Below, piece by piece: positions 1 to 6,089 of a DNA stretch of 9,290 nucleotides (position 1 is the stretch's first letter; every line of letters begins with the position of its first letter). The stretch is from an uncultured Bacilli bacterium (lineage in GTDB: Bacteria; Bacillota_I; Bacilli_A; RF39; UBA660): assembly GCA_934095805.1 (NCBI GenBank), contig CAKOKV010000025.1, forward strand, positions 1 to 9,290. The letters run 5' to 3'. Below the pieces are notes generated by a model, which had not been told where the DNA came from, ran no database searches, and worked only from the letters and a program-made list of their open reading frames with translations. The position numbers and the translations under genes were made by a program.

Positions 1-1186
1 GCATATCTGTTACATTGTGGGTATCAAAACTACTTAAATCTAATGTTGTTGCTTTACTACTTGCAAACATACTACTCATATTAGTTACTTTGCTTGTATC
101 AAAGTTGCTTACATCCAATGTTGTTGCTTTACTACTTACAAACATACTACTCATATTAGTTACTTTGCTTGTATCAAAGTTGCTTACATCCAATGTTGTT
201 GCTTCACTATAATTAAACATAGAGTTCATATCTGTTACATTACTGGTATCAAAATTACTTAAATCTAATACTGTTGCTTTACTACCAACAAACATATTAC
301 TCATATTAGTTACATTACTAGTATTAATTGAATTATTGAATTCTATAGAAGATAGATAAGATACATATCCATAACCCCAACATGTAGCATCAATATAAAA
401 TGAAAATAAATTTGAAGAATCTTCTGGAAAAGCAATTATTCCATTTCCAACTATAGTTAAATCATATAAAGAATTGTCTTCACCATTTTGTTTAACATAC
501 ATTTTTACTGAACCATTTTGTTCTTCTGATACATCATAGCTTTCTGCTCCATCAATTACTCTATTATCACTATAAAATGATATAGATTTAACTACTCCTC
601 TATCTGTCATGCCTGATTCTTCATAAAATCTATTTTTTAATGTACCAGCAATATTACTATATTCCTCTATACCAAGAACACCACTAAATGATTTGCCTTG
701 ATTATAGTTTTGATTTTCTCCTGTTTCTTTAAATGTGATAGTTATTGTATAGTTATGAGTAACACCACTTTCTATTGGTATATTTTTTGTTATTGTTTTC
801 GTTTTAACAGGTGTTTCTGTAAGTCCTGTACATGTTCCATCTACTGTACCAGAACTATTTAATCTTTCACATGTATATGACATTACTAAATCATTTCTAC
901 CAATTTTATTATATAACTCTTGCCATACAAGATTGTATGCTGTATCTAGTGTGCCAGTATTTTTAACTGTTACTTTCTTAGTAATAGTTTGTCCTGGTTT
1001 AATATTTTGCATTATTATTTGTGGTGAATCTGTATATGTAAGTCTTAATGTACCTGCTTCTACTACCATATCTTTAGCATCTGCATTACCACTAACACTT
1101 AAACTAAAATATGCATAAGACATACCTACTGTCATTAAAAATAATAATACAATTCCTGTTATAAATAATATCTTTTTATCTTTCAT
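1..1186 (-). CDS. BspA-like DUF285-repeat surface protein with TasA-like N-terminus (partial, 3' end outside window)
   Basis: Open frame of 395 codons from an ATG at 1184-1186, with no stop before the window edge. AGGTG at 1196-1200 is a well-spaced ribosome site. Residues 1-25 form a signal peptide (Lys-rich start, hydrophobic 6-22) ending SYA before YFS, like the AYFSD-type leaders of TasA/camelysin proteins cleaved by SipW-type peptidases. The next part resembles a TasA-like beta domain (EAGTLRL, KPGQTITKKVTVKNTGTLDTAY, which recalls the usual wording of that domain). From residue 291 there are four 25-residue repeats with the DUF285/BspA pattern VTNMSxMF...ATxLDLSNFDTS, and a fifth begins at the edge. 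Such proteins are secreted, often wall-attached, and act in adhesion in other bacteria. The ligand here is unknown. The C-terminal anchor would lie outside the window. Family call is firm; function is inferred. Confidence 0.88.
   Translation of the reverse strand, partial: MKDKKILFITGIVLLFLMTVGMSYAYFSLSVSGNADAKDMVVEAGTLRLTYTDSPQIIMQNIKPGQTITKKVTVKNTGTLDTAYNLVWQELYNKIGRNDLVMSYTCERLNSSGTVDGTCTGLTETPVKTKTITKNIPIESGVTHNYTITITFKETGENQNYNQGKSFSGVLGIEEYSNIAGTLKNRFYEESGMTDRGVVKSISFYSDNRVIDGAESYDVSEEQNGSVKMYVKQNGEDNSLYDLTIVGNGIIAFPEDSSNLFSFYIDATCWGYGYVSYLSSIEFNNSINTSNVTNMSNMFVGSKATVLDLSNFDTSNVTDMNSMFNYSEATTLDVSNFDTSKVTNMSSMFVSSKATTLDVSNFDTSKVTNMSSMFASSKATTLDLSSFDTHNVTDM
17..316 (-). repeat. Tandem 75-bp repeats coding for DUF285 units
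   Basis: Four in-frame 75-bp units (242-316, 167-241, 92-166, 17-91) encode 25-residue DUF285 repeats, and a fifth starts in 1-16. Bases 42-129 and 117-204 match at 87 of 88 positions, differing only at 63/138, while the unit at 167-241 is more diverged. Near-identity of neighbouring units suggests recent duplication or gene conversion. Confidence 0.9.
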
Positions 1187-1209
1187 ATTTACTATCACCT
1201 ACTATAAAA

Positions 1210-1238
1210 ATAGTAACACATTTCTATATATAAAACAA
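1210..1238 (-). promoter_or_regulatory. Possible promoter of the BspA-like gene
   Basis: On the minus strand, TTGTTT (1233-1238), 17 bases, then TACTAT (1210-1215) preceded by TGT, an extended -10. Both hexamers are imperfect. A short ACTAT/ATAGT inverted repeat (1201-1214) lies just downstream, before the ribosome site. No clear terminator is visible for the preceding tag gene, so readthrough is also possible. Confidence 0.35.
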
Positions 1239-1251
1239 CTAAAAACCTTAT

Positions 1252-1791
1252 TTATTCTTTATATAAAAAACAATCTTTATCATGAGAATATATAATACCA
1301 ATTGCTTGCAAATATGAATAAATTATAGTAGAACCAACAAATTTCATACCTCTTTTTATTAAATCATTTGATATCTTATCAGATAATTCATTAGTAGTCT
1401 TATCTATTTCATATATTATCTTATCATCTGTAAATTGTTTTAAATAATTATGAAATGAACCATATTCGCTAATTATATCTTTAAATACTTTAGCATTATT
1501 AATACTAGCTCTTATTTTAAGTTTATTTCTAATAATATCTTTATTATTAATAAGTTCATTTATTTTAATTTCATCATAATTACAAACTTTATCTAAATCA
1601 AAATTATCATAACATTCTTTAAAGCTTTCTCTTTTGTTTAAAACACATTCCCAAGAAAGACCAGCTTGAAAAGATTCAAGAATTAACATTTCAAATAAAT
1701 ATTTATCATCAAGATTTAATTTACACCACTCATTATCATGATATTCAATGTATTTTGGATTTTTTAAGTTACACCATTTACACCTATTCAC
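1252..1791 (-). CDS. tag: DNA-3-methyladenine glycosylase I
   Basis: Base-excision repair enzyme that removes 3-methyladenine from alkylated DNA (family knowledge). Starting at GTG 1789-1791 gives 179 residues, close to the 187 of E. coli Tag, with the N-terminus MNRCKW aligning to MERCGW. Visible family residues are the zinc ligands C4, H18, H170 and C174, YHDNEW at 17-22, the base-binding glutamate E39 and W47 in LESFQAGLSW, the KIRASINNA segment, and RGMKFVGSTIIYSYLQAIG near the end. The frame is open back to an ATG at 1827, but that start would overlap the upstream permease by 35 bases and lacks a ribosome site. GTG 1791 has GGTGG at 1797-1801 and begins one base after the permease TAA, so translation is probably coupled. 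Last gene of the ABC operon. Confidence 0.93.
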   Translation of the reverse strand: MNRCKWCNLKNPKYIEYHDNEWCKLNLDDKYLFEMLILESFQAGLSWECVLNKRESFKECYDNFDLDKVCNYDEIKINELINNKDIIRNKLKIRASINNAKVFKDIISEYGSFHNYLKQFTDDKIIYEIDKTTNELSDKISNDLIKRGMKFVGSTIIYSYLQAIGIIYSHDKDCFLYKE

Positions 1792-1792
1792 A

Positions 1793-2584
1793 TTAACCAC
1801 CAAATCCAAATAAACTATTACTCTCATATTTCTTTAATGATTTATTAAAGAAAATAACAGAAACAATTAACCAAAATATAGCGGTACATATCATAAACAA
1901 TAATCCAGATAATGATATATTTTTAACATTTTCTACAGCTAAACTTCCTACTAATAAAGATGGAATAACAAATGTAAAAATTATTCTTAATACACCTGTA
2001 AAAGCACCACCATGATATAACGAATTACTTAAAAACAATCCATATAACCCGGTTGATACATTATAACCATCCATTAAATAAAATGATACAGTCATACATA
2101 TTAAAGTAAATGCAAATGTAACAATAGTTGTGGTTATCATAAATATAAAAGAAAATAATAACTGTAATAAAGTTAACTTAGCATTAAATGCATATATAAT
2201 AAAACAAATAATTCCAAAAAGTGTATCTCCTACTGCACTCGTAGATATACTTGAAGTTGCAACCTTTACAAGTACACTTTTAGGTGTTAACAAATACTTA
2301 TCAAAATTACCACTACTTATATAATTTGGTAATTTAGTTATTCCATAAAAGAAAGTATTAAATATACCAAAAGAAGTAGTAGTAAATCCATAAAGACCAA
2401 ATACATCTAAAGCATCCCAACCATTTAAACTACCAACAGTCTTACCAAAATAGAACCATAAGAACAAAAAAGCCATATTATTAATTGTCATCCCTATAAT
2501 AGAGATTAAAAATGAAGCTTTAAGTTCTTTTTCATTCTTAAAATTACTTTTAATATTTAACATTGCTAACTTTATATTTTCCAT
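1793..2584 (-). CDS. ABC-2 family permease (COG3694/DUF990-like, PF06182)
   Basis: Membrane subunit of an ABC exporter, 263 residues with about six hydrophobic segments. The conserved block ISSGNFDKYLLTPKSVL followed by SISTSAVGDTLFG is typical of the DUF990/ABC2_membrane_6 family, which is nearly always encoded with a second permease and a COG4586 ATPase, exactly as here. Substrate is unknown. Some relatives export viologen dyes or other cationic toxic compounds (family knowledge). The start was set at ATG 2582-2584, because GGAGG at 2590-2594 is correctly spaced for it. The ATG at 2596 would add MEVN, overlap the upstream gene and place its ribosome site inside the codon. The stop is followed one base later by the tag start. 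Confidence 0.88.
   Translation of the reverse strand: MENIKLAMLNIKSNFKNEKELKASFLISIIGMTINNMAFLFLWFYFGKTVGSLNGWDALDVFGLYGFTTTSFGIFNTFFYGITKLPNYISSGNFDKYLLTPKSVLVKVATSSISTSAVGDTLFGIICFIIYAFNAKLTLLQLLFSFIFMITTTIVTFAFTLICMTVSFYLMDGYNVSTGLYGLFLSNSLYHGGAFTGVLRIIFTFVIPSLLVGSLAVENVKNISLSGLLFMICTAIFWLIVSVIFFNKSLKKYESNSLFGFGG
1797..1801 (-). promoter_or_regulatory. Ribosome site deciding the GTG start of tag
   Basis: GGTGG, five bases before GTG 1791. It lies inside the last two glycine codons of the upstream permease, so it supports the short form of Tag over the longer ATG form. Confidence 0.65.
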
Positions 2585-2585
2585 A

Positions 2586-3383
2586 TTAACCTCCATTAAT
2601 CATAGCTTTTTCTCTTGATTTTTTATATAAATATTTAAGAATAATTCCAAATATTATAATCCATAATACTTGTAAACCTATTCTAACCATATACTCATCA
2701 TTAAAACTTTCATATACAGTACTAGATGCAAAATTAATTGCACCAAGAGGACTTATAAATGCAATTATTTTCATAAATTTTGGAAACATAGATATTGGTA
2801 AATAACTACCACCAAGTACCATAACAAGCTTATCAACTATCCAATAAATTGGTCTAACATCTTCAATAAAGAATGATAAAAGACCTATTATAGAATAAAT
2901 AATTAATCCTAATATTTGACCTAAAAATAAAGTAACAATAATAGATGGAATAAATATATAATAATTTAATTCAGGCACTCCTATAAATAAAACCATAAGA
3001 ACAGAACCAACAATACTAATAAATAAGAAACTAAATAAACCCTGACCAACTATTCTATAACAATTAAATAATATATAATTAATAGGTCTATTTAAATACA
3101 TTTCAACATTACCACTTTTAACATCATCCATTATATTCTTATATATTTTTCTTATATTAAAAACCATAAGAACAAAATATATAAACATACTCCACAAACT
3201 AGCTTCATAACTAATATTCTTAATATTATCGTTATTTAATTTAAATATATAACTATATAACAAAAACACTATTAAACATCTAGAAATCATATTAATAACA
3301 TCAAGCATAATATTTGTTTTATCTTGCATTTGATTCTTCATAAAAATCTTCATTGTCTTAAAAGCAAAACTAATCTTTTTCAT
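2586..3383 (-). CDS. ABC-2 family permease (COG4587-like)
   Basis: The first of two membrane subunits, 265 residues with about six hydrophobic helices. VKSGNVEMYLNRPINYILFNCYRI matches the cytoplasmic loop of the ABC-2 permease family paired with COG3694 partners, where SGx(V/L)xxxLxRP is typical. It presumably forms a heterodimer with the permease encoded directly downstream and is driven by the ATPase encoded upstream. ATG 3383 lies inside the 3' end of the ATPase gene (14-base overlap) and has AGAGG five bases upstream, so coupled translation is likely. Transport direction is inferred as export from the ABC-2 class; the substrate cannot be read from sequence. Confidence 0.87.
   Translation of the reverse strand: MKKISFAFKTMKIFMKNQMQDKTNIMLDVINMISRCLIVFLLYSYIFKLNNDNIKNISYEASLWSMFIYFVLMVFNIRKIYKNIMDDVKSGNVEMYLNRPINYILFNCYRIVGQGLFSFLFISIVGSVLMVLFIGVPELNYYIFIPSIIVTLFLGQILGLIIYSIIGLLSFFIEDVRPIYWIVDKLVMVLGGSYLPISMFPKFMKIIAFISPLGAINFASSTVYESFNDEYMVRIGLQVLWIIIFGIILKYLYKKSREKAMINGG
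2590..2594 (-). promoter_or_regulatory. Ribosome site deciding the start of the second permease
   Basis: GGAGG, five bases before ATG 2584, formed by the Gly-Gly codons that end the first permease. The upstream TAA and this ATG are separated by one base, a layout for translational coupling. Confidence 0.75.
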
Positions 3384-4350
3384 ATATACCTCTTATTATA
3401 TTTTCTAAAGACTCATTTTCTATACTAATATCATCTATTTTAAATAATTTAATTATCTCTTGTAATGCTTTTTGAGAATTAATTATTTCAGTATTAACAT
3501 CAAAAACAATTTGATTTTTATGCTTTTCTATATATGTAATACCTTCTTTAAGTTCTGGAAATTCAGTAAATTCATCTTCAGGAGTAATTATTATATTTTT
3601 ATTTTTAATATAATGATTCATTAAATCTTTAGTTGATGTATCTATAACAATCTTACCGTGATTTATAATCATACATCTTTCACAAATAGATTCAATATCC
3701 TCAGTATCATGACTTGTTAAAAATATAGTAACTTTCTCAGTTTTATTTATTTTAAGAAGTAACTCTCTTAAATTCTTTTTAGATACAACATCTAAACCAA
3801 TAGTTGGTTCATCTAAAAATATTATTCTTGGACTATGTATTAAAGAAACAGCTATTTCAGCTCTCATTCTTTGACCTAATGATAACTTTCTAACTGGTTG
3901 ATTAATAAACTTCTTAAGATTAAATAAATCTATTAATTCTTCCATTCTTTTTTCTACTTCTTCATCACTCATATTATACATAGCTCCAAAAAGCTTCATA
4001 CTCTCAGTAACAGGCAAATTAGGTAATAATTGACTTCTTTGTCCAAAAACAGTACCAATCTTATAAGCAAGTTCATTTCTATCTTTAATTGGAGTAAAAC
4101 CACATATTTTAATTTCACCACTAGTAGGATACAAAATACCAGTAAGCATCTTAATAGTTGTACTTTTACCTGCACCATTTGGGCCTATAAAAGCAACAGT
4201 TTCGCCTTCGTCAACACTAAAGTTAACATCTTTAACAGCTTTAACAGTCTTAGTTTCTCCTTTAAAAAGATTATAAAAGAAACCTTTTTCTTCATTCTTA
4301 ACTGAATATTTATATTCTTTACATAAATTATTTACTTCAATTATTTTCAC
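3370..4350 (-). CDS. ABC transporter ATP-binding protein (COG4586 type)
   Basis: ATPase that powers the two-permease exporter. From GTG 4348-4350 it has 326 residues. Visible motifs are Walker A GPNGAGKST (56-64), Q-loop Q104 in VFGQRSQL, signature LSLGQRMRAE (156-165), Walker B IIFLDEP (176-182), D-loop GLD (185-187) and switch histidine H214 in TSHD. The C-terminal extension of about 110 residues and the insert GFFYNLFKGETKTVKAVKDV before Walker A are typical of the COG4586 subgroup rather than of plain drug-export ATPases. A GTG at 4357-4359 would add three residues but sits within GGAG (4359-4362), which serves GTG 4350 at eight-base spacing. It follows the Ham1-like gene by 27 bases and overlaps the next permease by 14. 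Confidence 0.93.
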   Translation of the reverse strand: MKIIEVNNLCKEYKYSVKNEEKGFFYNLFKGETKTVKAVKDVNFSVDEGETVAFIGPNGAGKSTTIKMLTGILYPTSGEIKICGFTPIKDRNELAYKIGTVFGQRSQLLPNLPVTESMKLFGAMYNMSDEEVEKRMEELIDLFNLKKFINQPVRKLSLGQRMRAEIAVSLIHSPRIIFLDEPTIGLDVVSKKNLRELLLKINKTEKVTIFLTSHDTEDIESICERCMIINHGKIVIDTSTKDLMNHYIKNKNIIITPEDEFTEFPELKEGITYIEKHKNQIVFDVNTEIINSQKALQEIIKLFKIDDISIENESLENIIRGIYEKD

Positions 4351-4377
4351 AACTACCACTCCAATAAAGAGATTATA

Positions 4378-4983
4378 TCATAATTTCATAAGCTTTTTAG
4401 TATTAATATAATTATTTTTATACCAATTTATAAATTCATGAGTTGCACTAGTCCTACCATCAGGTCTATTTTCTCTTTCATAATCAGACATTTCAGCAAG
4501 AGTTTTATCACAATTTTTAGGAATAAATACTTTCCATAAATTAGATTTAGCCTTTTTAAGTTCACATCCTCTTACAACTTCAGAAATAGTTCCTTCACTC
4601 TTACCATAAAATTGATAATAATTCTCTCCATCATAAACAGTTAAACAATCTAAAAAATAACACTCTCTGTTTTTAACATCTCTCATTACTTCTAATAAAC
4701 TATTCACATCAGAACTAATACCACTTCTTTTAACAAAAGCTCCAGGATACATTGGATTTTCTGGATAATTCACAATATAAAATCCAGAATCAATAACAAA
4801 TACAGGACTCTTTAAAATTGAATATGCATTAAAAGCCTTAGCTTTAGAAATATAGCTTATATCATTAACATCAGGTTCTTCTAGATCGTAATCTAAATAA
4901 TTAATATCAATGCCTTCTTCCATAAAACTATCTCTTACAGAAACAAATTTTCCATAATTACCAGATACAAATGTTAAATTCAT
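4378..4983 (-). CDS. Divergent Ham1/RdgB-like nucleoside-triphosphate pyrophosphatase
   Basis: Resembles the Ham1 (ITPase, non-canonical purine NTP pyrophosphatase) fold, whose members hydrolyse dITP/XTP to monophosphates and keep damaged bases out of DNA. At 201 residues it has the normal length. Kept are SGNYGK (7-12) for the usual (S/T)xNxxK, SKAKAFNA (46-53) for the KAxxA helix, DSG (65-67), YPGAF (79-83) and YGKSEGTIS for the GxxxGxI strand. Changed are the usual GFGYDPIF, here SNLWKVFIP, and SHRxxA, here DGRTSA. Substrate choice may therefore differ, or this may be a distinct subfamily. GAGGTG at 4991-4996 serves ATG 4983. It ends in TGA 27 bases before the ATPase gene, and probably shares its mRNA with the exporter and tag. 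Confidence 0.75.
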   Translation of the reverse strand: MNLTFVSGNYGKFVSVRDSFMEEGIDINYLDYDLEEPDVNDISYISKAKAFNAYSILKSPVFVIDSGFYIVNYPENPMYPGAFVKRSGISSDVNSLLEVMRDVKNRECYFLDCLTVYDGENYYQFYGKSEGTISEVVRGCELKKAKSNLWKVFIPKNCDKTLAEMSDYERENRPDGRTSATHEFINWYKNNYINTKKLMKL

Positions 4984-4996
4984 TTTTATTCACCTC

Positions 4997-5027
4997 AAAA
5001 AAATATTACCACCTATTGTGGTAATAT
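4997..5027 (-). terminator. Perfect 10-bp hairpin plus T7 between the WYL gene and the Ham1-like gene
   Basis: Inverted repeat 5003-5012/5018-5027 (ATATTACCAC and its exact complement, 5-base loop) followed on the minus strand by seven Ts (4997-5003, the first one paired in the stem). This has the form of an intrinsic terminator for the WYL gene, whose stop is only eight bases away. Its T-run stops immediately before the Ham1 ribosome site (GAGGTG, 4991-4996), so it could also act as an attenuator in the Ham1 leader. The perfect symmetry also suits a DNA operator. Sequence cannot separate these. Confidence 0.65.
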
Positions 5028-5033
5028 ATCGTC

Positions 5034-5042
5034 ACTATAACA
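5034..5042 (-). promoter_or_regulatory. Possible extended -10 promoter for the Ham1-ABC-tag operon
   Basis: TGTTATAGT on the minus strand (TATAGT at 5034-5039, TG at 5041-5042), with no good -35. It overlaps the stop codon of the WYL gene. A start about seven bases downstream would put the 10-bp hairpin at the very 5' end of the operon mRNA. Confidence 0.35.
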
Positions 5043-5499
5043 AATTAATTAATTTAATTCTATTTAAATAAAAATGCCTTATTTCATCTTTAAGTTCACA
5101 ATAAGCAGCTACTCCCCAAGAATTACCTAATAATATTAAATCATATGGAATAATAGTTCTCTTACTAATCTCTTTTCTATCTTTTGAATAATATTCAATA
5201 TAACATTTTCTTTTCTCTTTAATACATTTATTAATAATATTAAATATTTCTTTATCTTCATTATCAATTTCTTTTGGAATAATAAATCTTTTAGGAACAC
5301 TAACATTTTGATTTAAAACATATCCACCATAAGGACCTTTAATTGTATCAATATATATTCCTGCTTTTTCAAGATCATCTTTATAAATTCTAATCATTCT
5401 TTCGGACACTTCAAGTTTATCACTTAATTCTTTAATTGTATATTTTCTACCACTGCTTAAGTATTCAAGCATAGTAAGAGTATTACTTAACTTAGACAT
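5035..5499 (-). CDS. Short HTH-WYL transcriptional regulator
   Basis: 154 residues. An N-terminal winged helix of HTH_11/DeoR type (about 4-62) has KYTIKELSDKLEVSERMIRIYKDDLEKAG, then the wing with GPYGGYVL. A WYL-type ligand domain (about 97-154) has CYIEYYSKDRKEISKRTIIPYDLILL, SWGVAAYC and RHFYLNRI. WYL proteins are DNA-binding regulators, several of which respond to DNA damage or nucleic acid ligands (family knowledge). Two features differ from the usual members of about 300 residues. The name motif reads W128-G129-V130, and the protein stops after the WYL domain with no C-terminal WCX domain. The TAG stop is followed by a hairpin, so the short length looks natural. The start ATG 5499 has AGGAGA at 5508-5513, inside the end of the upstream ORF. 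It may regulate itself or the downstream operon (inference). Confidence 0.87.
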   Translation of the reverse strand: MSKLSNTLTMLEYLSSGRKYTIKELSDKLEVSERMIRIYKDDLEKAGIYIDTIKGPYGGYVLNQNVSVPKRFIIPKEIDNEDKEIFNIINKCIKEKRKCYIEYYSKDRKEISKRTIIPYDLILLGNSWGVAAYCELKDEIRHFYLNRIKLINLL

Positions 5500-5501
5500 A
5501 A

Positions 5502-5849
5502 TTATTTTCTCCTATAATCAATTATTTTTTCATCCAAATCTAACTCACTAAACGGATATTTAACCATCAATTCTTTTAAATCAATTCCAAACTTTGATTT
5601 TAAAGCAGCATGGTAAAAATTAAACATTGGATTCAGTTTTTCATTAACTACCAAAGCAATATTATTATCACATAAATAATTTATTAAAGCAAAACTTTGC
5701 CTAGGTAACAACATCAAAAAACTTAAATTAAGATATTTATCTATACAATATTTTTCAGAAACTTTTATTAATATTGATAGTTTTTTTAGCATATTTCTAG
5801 AATTAGCTATCTCTTTAGGAATTAATATTTTTTTTAAATCTATCATCAT
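5502..5849 (-). CDS. Hypothetical protein, possibly the 3' part of a broken gene
   Basis: 115-codon frame, not recognised. It is rich in Leu, Ile and Lys with mixed helices, no signal peptide and no metal-site motif. It ends two bases before the WYL ATG, and its last codons (TATAGGAGA) form that gene's ribosome site, so this end is truly translated or recently was. Its start is weak: ATG ATG at 5844-5849 has only GGA directly in front, too close for a ribosome site. Protein-like sequence continues upstream in other frames (see the pseudogene entry), joined through an eight-A run at 5828-5835. So the annotated ORF may be the C-terminal two-thirds of a longer protein cut by frameshifts. Function is unknown. 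Confidence 0.5.
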   Translation of the reverse strand: MMIDLKKILIPKEIANSRNMLKKLSILIKVSEKYCIDKYLNLSFLMLLPRQSFALINYLCDNNIALVVNEKLNPMFNFYHAALKSKFGIDLKELMVKYPFSELDLDEKIIDYRRK

Positions 5850-6023
5850 TCCAATATGGTAAGTTTAATAATTCTCTAATATCTTCTATTTTTCTTCACT
5901 ATGAATTATTTCTCATATTCTTCCTTCTCTTGATGAAATAATATCATCGCAGTCGACTACCAAGTCAATGCCTATTTTTTATTTATTGTAACTTTTTATT
6001 GCACTATATAAATATGGTAACAT
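5818..6023 (-). pseudogene. Decayed or frameshifted 5' part of the unknown gene upstream of the WYL regulator
   Basis: This otherwise gene-free stretch carries protein-like pieces on the minus strand. One begins at ATG 6021-6023 (MLPYLYSAIKSYNK) and stops at TAA 5979-5981. The same frame continues at 5978 with KIGIDLVVDCDDIISSREGRI to TGA 5913-5915, then EIIHSEEK to TAG 5886-5888. Adding one A in the five-A run at 5889-5893 joins the last to IEDIRELLNLPYWNDDRFKK. Removing one A from the run at 5828-5835 then joins the 5502-5849 frame. The pieces look like coding sequence, but no family was recognised and chance cannot be excluded. Homopolymer sequencing errors could explain the two shifts, but not the TAA and TGA. 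Confidence 0.35.
5940..5968 (-). promoter_or_regulatory. Weak candidate promoter before the unknown ORF and WYL gene
   Basis: TTGACT (5963-5968), 17 bases, then GATATT (5940-5945) on the minus strand. TATTAT (5938-5943) gives a 19-base spacer instead. No better promoter is visible for the ORF/WYL pair, but the fit is modest and it overlaps the decayed reading frame. Confidence 0.3.
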
Positions 6024-6067
6024 AATTTTAATTTTTTTATATTAATTTTCATAAAAATTCTATCAAT

Positions 6068-6089
6068 AAAAAAGAAGAAATCTCTTCTT
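6068..6089 (-). terminator. Intrinsic terminator after lemA
   Basis: Minus-strand stem AAGAAGA/TCTTCTT (6083-6089 with 6072-6078, 4-base loop) followed by four further Ts (6068-6071). It starts within the lemA stop codon (TAA 6088-6090). The stem is A/T-rich and so of moderate strength. Confidence 0.6.

Noticed and set aside
17..316. CRISPR array
   Set aside because: The 75-bp repeats are contiguous with no unique spacers, and encode 25-residue DUF285 units in frame.
15..1118. Plus-strand open frames at 15-212 and 933-1118
   Set aside because: They are complements of the BspA-like gene. The first only mirrors its 75-bp repeats, and neither has a ribosome site.
1792..1827. Longer Tag form starting at ATG 1827
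   Set aside because: It overlaps the permease by 35 bases and has no ribosome site. GTG 1791 has GGTGG and gives the usual Tag N-terminus.
4350..4383. TGA read as Trp (genetic code 4), which would join the Ham1-like protein to the ATPase in frame
   Set aside because: All the clear genes use TGG for Trp and run without internal TGA. The join would swallow the ATPase ribosome site, and both proteins have normal family length when separate.
5897..5914. Five-codon leader peptide MRNNS with AAGGA upstream, as an attenuator for the WYL pair
   Set aside because: It has a plausible ribosome site, but no regulated codon run and no convincing paired hairpins downstream. It lies inside the decayed frame and may be chance.
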